64,000 nucleotides of DNA from Phenylobacterium sp. (GCF_030697925.1 NZ_JAUYOJ010000215.1:26918-90917); one strand, 5' to 3'; counted from the stretch's first letter, positions 9,342 to 17,788 are shown. Numbers and translations are program-made. The notes: generated from the sequence alone by a model not told the origin.

Positions 9342-9692
9342 ATGACCCGCGACGAGATGAAAGCCATCGTCATGTCCTTTCCCGGCGCCGAGGAAGGCGT
9401 CAGCTATGGACGCCCGTCCTTCAAGCTGAACGGGAAGTTCTTCACCTGCCTGCGCGGCGAGGACGACAGCCTGGTGCTGATGGACGTCAGCTACGACGAG
9501 CGCGAGATGCTGATGGAGGCGGAACCGGGCGCCTTCCACCTGACGCCGCACTACAAGGACTACCCCTGCGTCCTGGCGCGCATCGCCGACCTGCACCCGG
9601 GCTCGCTGAGGAACTTCCTGGAACGCCGCTTCCGCAAGATCGCCATGAAGGCCGCAGTGAAAGCCTGGGAAGCGGAGCAGGCGAACTCATGA
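9342..9692 (+). CDS. MmcQ/YjbR family (DUF419) protein, copy 1
   Basis: 116-residue single-domain protein of the MmcQ/YjbR DNA-binding-like fold: FPGAEEGVSYGRPSFKLNGKFFTCL in the first third, then a beta region and the C-terminal ERRFRKIAMKAAVKAWEA helix. The biochemical function of the family is not established. Its ATG directly follows the stop of the YdeI remnant, and its stop overlaps the next gene by 4 nt (ATGA). Confidence 0.8.
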   Translation: MTRDEMKAIVMSFPGAEEGVSYGRPSFKLNGKFFTCLRGEDDSLVLMDVSYDEREMLMEAEPGAFHLTPHYKDYPCVLARIADLHPGSLRNFLERRFRKIAMKAAVKAWEAEQANS

Positions 9693-10021
9693 GCGAGGAC
9701 GAGTTCCGCACCCTCTGCCTCTCCTTCCCGGGCTGCGAGGAGGGCTTCAACATGGGCTCGGTGGTCTTCAAGGCGAACGGCAAGGTGCTGGCCCGGCTGC
9801 TGGGTGGCGGCGAGGCCATGCTGACGGGGATCGGTCCGGACGAGATCGACCTCATGGTCGAGGCCGAGCCCGCCGTCTTCCACGCCAGCCAGCACTTCCG
9901 GGACGCGATGTGCGTGGCGGTCCGCTTGGGCGCGACGAACCCCGGGGCGCTGAAGCCCCTGCTCGACCGCCGCTTCCGCGAGATCGCCCGGAAGTCGGTG
10001 CTGAAGGCCTGGGACGCCTAG
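9689..10021 (+). CDS. MmcQ/YjbR family (DUF419) protein, copy 2
   Basis: 110-residue paralogue of the preceding gene (FPGCEEGFNMGSVVFKANGKVLARL and RRFREIARKSVLKAWDA align with it), evidently a tandem duplication kept in one transcript. The stop codon TAG (10019-10021) is the last base pair before the inserted IS481 copy, whose end probably starts near TGTTCAGTC at 10023, so the final residues could have been altered by the insertion. Confidence 0.78.
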   Translation: MSEDEFRTLCLSFPGCEEGFNMGSVVFKANGKVLARLLGGGEAMLTGIGPDEIDLMVEAEPAVFHASQHFRDAMCVAVRLGATNPGALKPLLDRRFREIARKSVLKAWDA

Positions 10022-10750
10022 ATGTTCAGTCCCGACGTGAGATGGTCTGGCGATAGCCTGAAGCGCTGTGGCTCTTTCGTCCATGCTTTGCAGATGGCCT
10101 CGAAGGGCGTGAGGCCGGCGAGGGCCTTCAGGCGCTTGGCGAAGTTGTAGGCGCCGACGAAGGCGGCCAGATGGGTCCTAAGCTGCTCGTGGCTCTCGTA
10201 GTGGTGGCTGCGGACGGTGGCCTCCTTGAGGGTTCGATTCATTCGCTCGACCTGGCCGTTGGTCCAAGGATGGAAGGGCTTGGTCAGCCGGTGATCGACG
10301 TCGGCGCTGGCGCAAGCCAGCTCGAAGGCATGGGCCCAAACGATCTCGCCGGCGTCCAGCGCGACCCGGATGTCCTTGGCGGCCGAGCAGATGTTCCCGG
10401 GCGTCGTGAAGTGGGTGCCGTTGTCGGTGAGCACGGTGTGGATCTTGTACGGGACCGCCTCGATCAACCGCCCAGGAAGTCGGCGGCGGTCCCGCGGCTG
10501 ACGCGCTCGTGCAGCTCCACGAAGACGAACTTGCTCGTCCGGTCGATGGCCACGAGCATGTAGAGCTTCCCCTCCTCGGTCCGGACCTCGGCGATGTCGA
10601 TGTGAAGTAGCCGATCGGGTACTTCTTGAAGACCTTCTTGCCGGACTTATCGGTCTCGATGGCTGGCAGGCGAGAGATTTCGTGCCGCTGGAACAACCGG
10701 TGGAGCGACGAGCGGGTCCCATCGACGCGCACCTCTACGCTCAACGCCAT
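10018..10750 (-). pseudogene. IS481-family transposase relic with two frameshifts
   Basis: Integrase-type DDE transposase in three reading frames on the minus strand. The 5' part (RLFQRHEISRLPAIETDKSGKKVF) breaks after YPIGYF near 10605, where one base seems lost before the expected HIDIAEVR. The middle frame (LYMLVAIDRTSKFVFVELHERVSRGTAADFL) breaks again near 10470. The last frame carries TVLTDNGTHFTT and NGQVERMNRTLKEATV, the second Asp and Glu of the DDE triad, and runs to the stop at 10018. The true N-terminus is missing because the copy ends against an IS5 fragment around 10735-10750. Inactive. Confidence 0.85.
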
Positions 10751-10873
10751 CTGGTCGAATGCTGCTTCTCCAAGCTCAAGCAGTTCCGGCGCGTCGCCAC
10801 CCGCTTCGAGAAGACCGCCAGGAACTACCTCGCCATCGTCACTCTCGCGGCCATCGTCATGTGGCTGCGATAA
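10733..10873 (+). pseudogene. IS5-family transposase C-terminal fragment
   Basis: The frame YAQRHLVECCFSKLKQFRRV...ARNYLAIVTLAAIVMWLR ending TAA matches the extreme C-terminus of IS5-type transposases, including the Y-x-x-R-x-x-V-E-x-x-F-x-x-L-K signature that holds the catalytic Glu. Everything upstream is lost at the junction with the IS481 relic. The two transposon pieces face each other, so one element probably inserted into the other before both decayed. Confidence 0.75.
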
Positions 10874-11077
10874 GTGTCCACAGCGCCTAGACGACCCCGG
10901 AGTTAATGCCCCGGCCGGCCATTTGATATGCAGCGAACACCGACGTAGCCTCGCGTTAGAGCGGTCGGTTTGATCAGTGCAAACGGGTGTTTCGGCAAGA
11001 TCGCGCCAGTGTGGCTCGGATCTGGGCAGAAGCCGGCATTACCGCGCCAATGCCAGCGCATCGCCAGTATGCCAGGT

Positions 11078-11443
11078 TCAGTCCTTCTTGAACTCGAATA
11101 GCTCGATGACGTTGCCCGATGGATCTTCGAGCAGGATGGCGCGGCCGGCCCCACCGCCGCTTAAATCGCCGCGGAACCGTGCATTAGCCCGGCGCAGCCG
11201 CTCAATCAGGGCGTCCAGCTCGTTTGTAATGATCATAAACCGGTTCCATCCGCCAGGCTTCGGATCGCCGCCAGCCTGACCACCGCTTCCCGCACCCGGG
11301 GCACTGAGGTACAGCGCAAATTCGTCGCGCAGCAGCGCGGCGAATTTGCCCGGATTGTGCTTGTCGACCTTGAAATCGAGATTGTCTTGATAGAACGCGA
11401 CCGCCTCGTCGACGTCGGCAACGATATATCGAACGGAGACTAT
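11078..11443 (-). CDS. VOC (glyoxalase/bleomycin-resistance) family protein with an ATA at the start position
   Basis: Not in the ORF track because it lacks a normal start codon. The minus strand reads SVRYIVADVDEAVAFYQDNL, then FAALLRDEFALYLSAPG, and ends RAILLEDPSGNVIELFEFKKD with TGA at 11078. This is a complete 121-residue vicinal-oxygen-chelate protein with the C-terminal metal-ligand Glu. An AAGGAG ribosome-binding site is followed five nt later by ATA (11441-11443), exactly where ATG is expected, and an in-frame TGA lies just upstream. Either the start codon has mutated, an extremely rare AUA start is used, or there is a base-call error. Substrate unknown. Confidence 0.75.
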   Translation of the reverse strand: MVSVRYIVADVDEAVAFYQDNLDFKVDKHNPGKFAALLRDEFALYLSAPGAGSGGQAGGDPKPGGWNRFMIITNELDALIERLRRANARFRGDLSGGGAGRAILLEDPSGNVIELFEFKKD

Positions 11444-11875
11444 TCAAACTCCTTCAGGTCGCCGATAGCCGGCGACAGTGTATTCAGTTCCTTCCAAAGG
11501 CAGACCCGCGCCTTTCCATTGCACTGCGGCAGTCGAAGTGCGCTGAATGTAGACCGCTTTCAACAATGGGCGCACGAGTACCTCGATCTCCCTGCCTGCC
11601 AAATGGCGATTTTGACGTCCGGCCGAGCAGCGCAAGCTGAACGCTGAATAACGTCATCGATGGGCTCCAGATGCGAGCGAATCGATGCTGGACATCAGAC
11701 GGAGTATGGCTCGCAGTATTTTTCGAAACTAAGCAACAATCAGGGAGTTTGACATGGTTGCGCGTAATTGAACGTGGCGTTCGCCGTAGCTCCAGTTGTG
11801 ACCCCAAGACGTTCGAGCGATCCGAAAGGAGTCAGGACGCCGCGGTCCGGGCCGCGAAAGCCCGCGCCGGCAGGC
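11444..11875. other. 432-nt stretch without a recognisable gene
   Basis: Base composition is more AT-rich than the neighbourhood, and the ORFs present (e.g. 11671..11982 +, 11484..11807 -) resemble nothing I know and lack convincing ribosome-binding sites. It lies between transposon relics and a secreted-protein gene, so it may be eroded foreign DNA. Confidence 0.4.
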
Positions 11876-12658
11876 TCAGTGGCCATCGTGACGCAAACAG
11901 AGAACGTCCCGATAGGCGCACAGGTCGGCAATCAGGGGGGCCTCATCGGCCAGGATGCGGGCTTTCTCGGCGGCGCCCGTGATGACGATGATATAGCTCT
12001 GTGCGTCGTGTCCTTGACGGTCGATGAAGGGGTTGACGAGGGTGGCGGGGTCCGCCCGGTCCGGGGCCGCGGCAATGTCGGCGTTCGAGACACCCGACGC
12101 GTAGAACATCAGGTGGGGCATCGCCATAGTCTGGACGGACATGTCCGGGGGGCCGGCGGCCCGCATTACGGGTGAGACCATGTACGACAGCCCGGCGCGG
12201 CTCGGGGTCTCGTAGGAACCGTCCGCGTAGGCGGCCTCCACACGTTCTCTGACCTGCCGGGGCGTCAGGCCCTCGGCCCTCATCCTTGCGGTATCGATGA
12301 TGGCCTTGAGATGCCCCCCGGCTCCGGCCGCGTCGTAGCAGAGCGGGATGAAGATATCGTCGCGGAAGTCGACGAGCTCCCAGGCGGTGCGCTCGACCAG
12401 GCAGGTGATGCCATTCGTCCCCTCACGGGAAAGCACGTATCCCTCGTCCGGGGCGAGCAGGTAGACCGCCGCCGCCGCCCGCAAGGCGGTCGGAGCCGCA
12501 CTGAGCGCGTAGCGGGCCTCCAGTTTGGGGGGGATGGGGGCCAAGGTCGGAAGCGCGGTCTGCGCCGTCCCTGGCCCCGCGCCCGCCGCAGAGAGCGCGG
12601 CTGCGAGGATCAGCGCCCGCGTCATGGATGCCGCCAGGCGGCCAAGTGTGCAAGTCAT
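11876..12658 (-). CDS. secreted hypothetical protein
   Basis: About 260 residues. The second Met (MTRALILAAALSAAGAGPGTAQ) begins a good signal peptide with a cleavage site near TAQ-TAL, so the protein is probably periplasmic. The body has no motif I recognise; it contains a conserved-looking GYVLSREGTNGITCLVERTAWE block and single cysteines at ITCLV, PLCYD and DLCAYRDVLC. It lies 63 nt after the DHFR-like gene on the same strand and could be the distal member of the ArsR operon or transcribed alone. Confidence 0.6.
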   Translation of the reverse strand: MTCTLGRLAASMTRALILAAALSAAGAGPGTAQTALPTLAPIPPKLEARYALSAAPTALRAAAAVYLLAPDEGYVLSREGTNGITCLVERTAWELVDFRDDIFIPLCYDAAGAGGHLKAIIDTARMRAEGLTPRQVRERVEAAYADGSYETPSRAGLSYMVSPVMRAAGPPDMSVQTMAMPHLMFYASGVSNADIAAAPDRADPATLVNPFIDRQGHDAQSYIIVITGAAEKARILADEAPLIADLCAYRDVLCLRHDGH

Positions 12659-12721
12659 GGTGTCTTCCTCGATTGCGCCCGCCGATGGGGCGATGGCGTT
12701 GGGGCAGGTCGGCGCCGGCGC

Positions 12722-13303
12722 TCAGCTCAAGGCGTAGGTCAACTTGAGCAGTCCCTTGGGTTTAGTCTCCGCGTTGAGGAGTTCGGCCTTACGGCGCTGC
12801 ATGCCCGCTGCGAAAAGCGCCGGCCCCTCGCCTGCGATAATCGGGTGCACGATCAACCTGAGCTCGTCGACCAGTCCGGCGTCCATCAAGGCGGCGGCGA
12901 TGCGGGCCCCGCCCATGAGGTAGATGTCCTTGCCCTTGGCCGCCTTGAGGGTGGACACATCGTCCAGGTTGCGGAGGAATCTGGTGTTCGGCCATGTGGC
13001 GGACCTCAGGGACCGGGAGAGCACGTAGTGAGGAGTGTGGGCCGCGAAGTCCGCCCAGGACAGTTCGGCCGCCGTCGGCGGCGCCCCGGTGATCCAGGCG
13101 GGTTCGTCCGGATGGGTTTGAAGCCCGGTCCAATAACGCTCGTAACCGGGGTACATGCCCCCGCCCATCAGGCAGGCGTCGATCTGGTCTGTCAGGCCAA
13201 AGTCCTCCGACCACGCCTCCACCCAGTCCGCCATCCCGTCGGCGCCCTCGGTCTTGCCGTCGAGCGAAATCTTCATGCCTGCGATCAGCTTGCGCATTCC
13301 CAT
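12722..13303 (-). CDS. dihydrofolate reductase-like (RibD C-terminal domain) protein
   Basis: 193 residues with the DHFR/RibD-C fold pattern: MRKLIAGMKISLDGKTEG at the N-terminus, LMGGGMYPGYERYW around residue 45-60, and KDIYLMGGARIAAALMDAGLVDELRLIVHPIIAGEGPALF, the NADPH-binding and catalytic core of the family. These YyaP/YwjB-like proteins are usually not the housekeeping folate enzyme, and the substrate is not known. It is third in an ArsR-SRPBCC-DHFR operon, a very common actinobacterial and proteobacterial arrangement. Confidence 0.85.
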   Translation of the reverse strand: MGMRKLIAGMKISLDGKTEGADGMADWVEAWSEDFGLTDQIDACLMGGGMYPGYERYWTGLQTHPDEPAWITGAPPTAAELSWADFAAHTPHYVLSRSLRSATWPNTRFLRNLDDVSTLKAAKGKDIYLMGGARIAAALMDAGLVDELRLIVHPIIAGEGPALFAAGMQRRKAELLNAETKPKGLLKLTYALS

Positions 13304-13312
13304 GTCCTCCCA

Positions 13313-13834
13313 TCAAGCCGCGAGACGCGCCGCGTAGTCCTGCTTGAGGCGGGCGATGCCGTCCCAGAACGCCTCGGGCGTCGTGTCGGCGAGACGGGCC
13401 TGGAGGAGGTCCAGGTGCACGTGCCAGCCGGGGGCGAAGTTCAGGAGCTTGGCGCGGTCCGCGATGCCGGTGTGGGTGAGGGTCAGCAGGACGCCGCCGT
13501 CTTGTTCGGCGAGGTCGAACGTGACGTCCCCATCGCCCCACGCGATCGCGAGCCTATGTGGCGGATCGAGTTCGGTGATGCGGGTTTGCATCCTGTTCTC
13601 TTCACCCGCACCTTCCGGGACGCGGCCCGGAGGATCGGTCAGTTCGTTGTTGCGCCAGACCAGTTCCATCGCGTCTCCGACATGCGCGGGCATCTCGCCT
13701 GCGGCGAACCATCTGCGGCGAAGGTCGCTCTCGGTAAGGTAGGCCCAGACGCGGTCGATCCCCGCGGGCATCAGCCGCTTGATCGTCAAGGTCGTAGGAT
13801 CGCTCAGTACGCCGTAGTGATGTACGTCGGTCAT
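13313..13834 (-). CDS. SRPBCC/AHSA1-domain protein
   Basis: 173-residue START-like helix-grip protein: TIKRLMPAGIDRVWAYLTESDLRRRWFAAGEM at the N-terminus and FDLAEQDGGVLLTLTHTGI...APGWHVHLDLLQARL in the C-terminal half are typical of Activator of Hsp90 ATPase homologues. The family binds hydrophobic ligands; no catalytic role is established. Its start overlaps the ArsR stop by 4 nt (ATGA), so the two are translationally coupled. Confidence 0.87.
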   Translation of the reverse strand: MTDVHHYGVLSDPTTLTIKRLMPAGIDRVWAYLTESDLRRRWFAAGEMPAHVGDAMELVWRNNELTDPPGRVPEGAGEENRMQTRITELDPPHRLAIAWGDGDVTFDLAEQDGGVLLTLTHTGIADRAKLLNFAPGWHVHLDLLQARLADTTPEAFWDGIARLKQDYAARLAA

Positions 13835-14193
13835 TGATCTTCTCCTGATGGGGGGATGTTGGAGGCGGCCTCCTCACGAAGGAGCCGCTCGAGTTCGTCG
13901 AAGCGGTTCGACCAGAGGCGCTCGTAGTAGGCCAGCCAGTCGAAGGCCCCGGACAGGGGCCGTGAATCCAGTCGGCAATAGTGGGTGCGGCCGCGGATTT
14001 CCCGCCGGAGGAGACCGGCCCCTTCCAACGCCTTGACGTGCTTGGAGGCGGCCGCCAGCGACATGTCGAATGGCCGCGCCAGTTCGCCCACGGTGCGTTC
14101 ACCCTCGGAGAGGTCGCGCAGCATCTGACGTCGCGTCGCGTCGCCAAGCGCGTGGAAGACCGTGTCGAGCTGAGCTGGAATTAGTTCACCCAT
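13831..14193 (-). CDS. ArsR-family transcriptional regulator
   Basis: 120-residue winged-helix repressor: ALGDATRRQMLRDLSEGERTVGELARPFDMSLAAASKHVKALEGAGLLRREIRGRTHYCRL spans the whole HTH and wing. It lacks the ELCVCDL-type metal-binding motif, so it is of the non-metal ArsR subgroup that usually precedes an SRPBCC gene. It is first in the operon and its start codon lies between two arms of an inverted repeat, a layout that suggests autorepression. Confidence 0.9.
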   Translation of the reverse strand: MGELIPAQLDTVFHALGDATRRQMLRDLSEGERTVGELARPFDMSLAAASKHVKALEGAGLLRREIRGRTHYCRLDSRPLSGAFDWLAYYERLWSNRFDELERLLREEAASNIPPSGEDQ

Positions 14194-14240
14194 TTGGTTG
14201 AACTAATTCCAACGTCGCCCACTGTCAACCAATTGGTTGA
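14177..14240. promoter_or_regulatory. ArsR operators: two strong palindromes
   Basis: GGAATTAGTTC (14177-14187) and GAACTAATTCC (14200-14210) are perfect 11-nt inverted arms around the ArsR start codon. Fifteen nt further upstream TCAACCAATTGGTTGA (14225-14240) is a perfect 16-bp palindrome. TTGGTTGAA occurs in both. This is what a self-regulating ArsR-type repressor would bind. Confidence 0.7.
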
Positions 14241-14250
14241 ATGTTCGCTC

Positions 14251-14707
14251 GCGATCGCCCGCCAAAGCCATGGCCTGACACAGTGTAAAGGTTTTCAAGA
14301 TGGCGATCCCCGTTTTGGTGGACCATAGCCCTCGCGCGCCGGGGCAACCCAAGGATCGGTGACGCGCCGACGTGACGCCAGATCGAAGGACGTCCCGACC
14401 AGTTGACCCTTCATGCTGGTCTCAGGCGTCGTATGGCGGGCTGGAATGTCGCGCGTGTACGTTGGCAGCGGGCTGGCGCTAATGATCGGCGGCGCGGCGA
14501 TTGCAGGAACGACAACAGGAGCCTTCGGCGATCTCGTGCTGAGCTGGGGCCTCGCACCCTTGGCGCGTGATCTTTGTGATCGTCGCCCTGCCCGGCGCGC
14601 TAGCCTCCAGCACCCCGCACCCAGAGCAAGCGACGCGAGTGACTCGGCGCGGCGGTTGTTCACGCCGCTGGCGGCGACCAACGACGCGGCGCCACACTTC
14701 TGGTGAC
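14251..14707. other. 457-nt stretch without a confident gene
   Basis: The only coding candidate is a 97-codon plus-strand frame (14413-14706) with a hydrophobic N-terminal stretch (VYVGSGLALMIGGAAIAGTTTGAFGDLVLSW) that degrades into arginine-rich text. A second hydrophobic run (VIFVIVALPGALAS) follows in another frame, so it could be a frameshifted small membrane protein. I do not annotate it as a gene. Confidence 0.3.
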
Positions 14708-15247
14708 TCATTCGCCTTCCTCTACCCGAGGCGCATCCGGCAATGTATATTCGAAGTCGTAGTAGTGCTTGCCCTCGATGATCTGGATGATCAGGCGGCC
14801 GCTGATTCCGACCAGTTCGTCGGCGCCGGAGTCGGGTACGACGGTGATGTTCATCTGCATCGCACCGCGCCCCATGGTGCCGAGGTGCTGCAGAGCGAAC
14901 GTGCCCTGCCGGCCTTGCAAGGTCGCGCTGACGTGATCCATCGCGACATAGCCCGCAGAGCCTTCGACGGCGGTACCCATGGTCAACATCTGGCCCCATG
15001 CCGTGCCTTCAAGGTCGCCGTGGAATTGCTTGAAAAGAGCCAGGCGTCCTACCGTCGAATGGCCGACGTTTTCTTCAGATGGCTGGGGTGTGACTTTGAC
15101 GTCGAACGTGCCTCTGGCGTGGGTGCTCATGGTATTTCCTTGGGGTTGACTGTCGGCAGGTATGGCGGGCGGGGTCGCAGCGGACGGCCCGCCCGTGCCG
15201 ACGCAAAGGCCGACGATGAGCGCGAGGGTCGACCAACTCGGATTCAT
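14708..15247 (-). CDS. DUF3224 domain protein
   Basis: The last 140 residues match the DUF3224 beta-barrel family: ARGTFDVKVTPQ, KQFHGDLEGTAWGQMLTMGTAVEGSAGYVAMD, GTFALQHLGTMGRGAMQMNITVVPDSGADELVGISG and GKHYYDFEYTLP. The long form (start 15247) adds a plausible signal peptide (ALIVGLCVGTGGPSAAT). The internal ATG at 15130 (MSTHARGTF) gives the usual cytoplasmic length and is a real alternative. Function unknown; homologues have an allene-oxide-cyclase-like fold. Confidence 0.8.
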   Translation of the reverse strand: MNPSWSTLALIVGLCVGTGGPSAATPPAIPADSQPQGNTMSTHARGTFDVKVTPQPSEENVGHSTVGRLALFKQFHGDLEGTAWGQMLTMGTAVEGSAGYVAMDHVSATLQGRQGTFALQHLGTMGRGAMQMNITVVPDSGADELVGISGRLIIQIIEGKHYYDFEYTLPDAPRVEEGE

Positions 15248-15405
15248 GGGCTCTCCAACGATGGTATCGAGGCGGGTGAAGGCGCAACGGGCGATGAATC
15301 GTCGCCGCGCCGCACCAGACTTCGCTCAGGGCCGCACCGCTGAAGCCGGTGCAATGTACGGCGCGTGGCGCCGACCCGATTGTAGAAACGCGACAGGGGT
15401 GAGCG

Positions 15406-16224
15406 ATGTCGAGGGCCGAGGGCGGAAAGCCGAGGGGATTGCTCCAGCAGGCCGATGCGACCGCGTTCCCTGCGCAGCACCGGCGGTATCTGCCCTGCGC
15501 TGACGTGGCGGCTTTCGTCGAGCATTTCTGGATGGTGCGCTGGGATCTGCGCGGGCTGCCTGCGCGCACGGTCGAGACCTTGCCGCACCCGTCGGTGCAT
15601 GTGGTCGTCGAGGCCGGTGGCGCCAGCCGGGTCGGCGGCGTTCACAGCGGGCGTTTTGCGCGTGTGCTCGAAGGCGAGGGCCGCGTGTTCGGTATCAAGT
15701 TCCGTCCCGGCGGCTTTTTCCCGCTGTGGATGGCGCCACTGTCGGACCTGGTCGACCGCAGCCTGGCGCTGACCGAGGTCTTCGGCGACGCAGGGCTGGC
15801 GCTGGAAGCGGCCATCCTTGCGCTCGACGAGGACGAGTGGCGCATGGTGGCGGCCGAACGTTTCCTGCGCGAACGCTTGCCGATGCCCGACGAAAACGTC
15901 GCTCTGATCGATCGCCTGGTGTCGCGCGTGGTTGCTGACCGGGAACTCCGACGCGTGGATGACCTGGCCGCCTTATCCGGGCTCAGCAAGCGCGGCTTGC
16001 AGCGCCTGTTCAACCAGTACATCGGCATCAGCCCGAAGTGGATGATCCAGCGCTACCGTCTGCATGAGGCGCTGGACGAGCTCGCCGGCCACGAAGCCCC
16101 GAACTGGGCTCAGTTCGCGCTGGGCCTGGGCTACTTCGATCAGGCACATTTCATCAAGGACTTCAAGGCGATGGTTGGCCGGACGCCGGCGCAGTATGCG
16201 GCGCAACGACCGGCCGGCTTATGA
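15406..16224 (+). CDS. AraC-family regulator with DUF6597-type N-terminus
   Basis: 272 residues. The N-terminal half (RYLPCADVAAFVEHFWMVRWDLRG...TLPHPSVHVVVE and GIKFRPGGFFPLW) is the sensor-like domain seen in one-gene AraC regulators. The C-terminal half has both HTH motifs (DDLAALSGLSKRGLQRLFNQYIGISPKWMIQRYRL and LGYFDQAHFIKDFKAMVGRTPAQY). It diverges from the DUF3224 gene with a 158-nt gap, so control of that gene is plausible. Confidence 0.87.
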   Translation: MSRAEGGKPRGLLQQADATAFPAQHRRYLPCADVAAFVEHFWMVRWDLRGLPARTVETLPHPSVHVVVEAGGASRVGGVHSGRFARVLEGEGRVFGIKFRPGGFFPLWMAPLSDLVDRSLALTEVFGDAGLALEAAILALDEDEWRMVAAERFLRERLPMPDENVALIDRLVSRVVADRELRRVDDLAALSGLSKRGLQRLFNQYIGISPKWMIQRYRLHEALDELAGHEAPNWAQFALGLGYFDQAHFIKDFKAMVGRTPAQYAAQRPAGL

Positions 16225-16382
16225 CGCGGATGCAGCAGGGCCAGGGCCCAGGTCTGCCCGAAGGGCCTCAACCCTGCCAAGGCCATCGCCGAGATCAAGA
16301 AGATGCTGGTGGACCGGGTGGTCTAGGCCGTAGGGACGCGTTGCCGCTGAGGGCGGCTATGGCAACCTTCAACAAGCCAAAT

Positions 16383-17729
16383 TCAAACTGAGAGACGCCC
16401 CTCCGCTTCCTGCGCAATAGCGGCCGCCTCTGTCCGATAGTGGGGCCGGGCGCGCCAATAGCACACCAAGGTGACGGCCAGCAGGGCTGCAGAGACAACG
16501 GACAAAGCCAGCCGGAGCCCCTCCGGCTGGCCGAATACGTAGTCGCCGGTCAGGGCGTAGGCCGTGGGCCCGAGTCCGAGACCGGCCAAGTTCGTGACGA
16601 GCAGGCAGGCCGCGGAGACCTGTCCGCGGATCGGCGCAGGGGTCACCATCTGGATCAGCGTCGGGAAGACGGCGGCGTTCATGAAGATCGCGAACAGGAC
16701 CGGCCCGGCCAACGCCAGCGCCAAGCCGGGCGGCCCCACCAGCGGGGCCAACGCACTGGTCGGGAGCAACACCATCGCCCCCAGGATCGTGCTGCGCAGG
16801 CAGGCGTCCGGATGGCCGTTCCGATAGAGCCGCCCCACCAGCAGCCCCCCGCAGACGGCGCCCAGGCAGCCGCACGCCATGATCAGCGTGCCGACTCCCA
16901 GGCCCGCCTGGGTCAGGGTCCATCCATGCGCGCGGATGAACAGTGTCGGCAGCCACGCCATGTAGCCGTAGTTGAACACGTTTCCGAGCGACAGGCCGAT
17001 CAGCAGGGGTGCGAACAGCGGCGCCCGAGCGGACATGTGTCGCGCGACGTCGGCCACTGAGGGGTGGTCGCCGCCGATGTCCAGCGTCTGGCGACCCCGC
17101 GTCGGCTCCCGGATCGCCAAGACCAGCGCACTCACCGCCAGGCCCGCGCCCCCGATCGTGAGGAATACGAGTTGCCAGGGCCGCACCGCCACGCCGGCCA
17201 GCATGATTTCGGGTAGCGTCGCCACGATCCCCACCAGCGATCCGCCCGCGATCAGCGCCAAGCCGCCGCCCAAAGGCGCCCCGATCACGAAGATGCTCAT
17301 GGCCAGCGCCAGGCGTTGAGGCGGGAAATAGTCCGCGATCATCGAATAGGCGGCCGGGGGCAGCGCGGCCTCTCCGACGCCCACCCCCATGCGCGCGACG
17401 AACATCTGCGCGAAGTTCTGGGCAAGGCCGCAGGCGGCGGTCATGGCGCTCCAGACCAGCACGCCCGCCGCGATGAGGTTGCGGCGGTTGCCGAGGTCGG
17501 CGAGCCGCCCCATGGGCAACGCCGTCGTCGAGTAGCAGATCGCAAAAGCGAGACCCGTCAGCAGGCTGATTTGGGTGTCCGATATCTGCAGATCGTGGCG
17601 GATCGGCTCGATCAGCAGCGAGAGGATCTGGCGATCCATGTATGAGAAGATGTAGGCGATCGCCAGGATGATGACGGCGCGCCAGCCCTGGCGGGCCGTC
17701 TGGGCCGCCGGCCCCTCGGAGTGGGTCAT
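16383..17729 (-). CDS. MFS transporter, spinster-like
   Basis: 448 residues with about 12 membrane segments. The start (AVIILAIAYIFSYMDRQILSLLIEPI) and the RMGVGVGEAALPPAAYSMIADYFPP block after helix 4 are typical of the spinster/SPNS-like major facilitator group that is abundant next to TonB receptors in Caulobacterales and sphingomonads. It sits in the inner membrane and follows the TonB receptor gene by 58 nt, so the pair may move the same compound across both membranes. The substrate is not deducible from the sequence. The 16225-16382 gap downstream holds only a 28-codon orphan frame ending at 16326. Confidence 0.85.
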   Translation of the reverse strand: MTHSEGPAAQTARQGWRAVIILAIAYIFSYMDRQILSLLIEPIRHDLQISDTQISLLTGLAFAICYSTTALPMGRLADLGNRRNLIAAGVLVWSAMTAACGLAQNFAQMFVARMGVGVGEAALPPAAYSMIADYFPPQRLALAMSIFVIGAPLGGGLALIAGGSLVGIVATLPEIMLAGVAVRPWQLVFLTIGGAGLAVSALVLAIREPTRGRQTLDIGGDHPSVADVARHMSARAPLFAPLLIGLSLGNVFNYGYMAWLPTLFIRAHGWTLTQAGLGVGTLIMACGCLGAVCGGLLVGRLYRNGHPDACLRSTILGAMVLLPTSALAPLVGPPGLALALAGPVLFAIFMNAAVFPTLIQMVTPAPIRGQVSAACLLVTNLAGLGLGPTAYALTGDYVFGQPEGLRLALSVVSAALLAVTLVCYWRARPHYRTEAAAIAQEAEGRLSV

Positions 17730-17788
17730 GTCGGCAGGTTCCCAGGTCGGTCCGGCGCCGGATGTCGGCGCCGGACCCTTGAAGTCGA

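Noticed and set aside
12311-13837. 508-codon plus-strand ORF
   Set aside because: Antisense to three well-supported minus-strand genes (secreted protein, DHFR-like, SRPBCC); Arg/Gly/His-rich shadow translation with no domain.
16225-16382. Small frame ending KAIAEIKKMLVDRVV as a gene
   Set aside because: Only about 28 codons, no start or ribosome-binding site, no recognisable family; probably a remnant.
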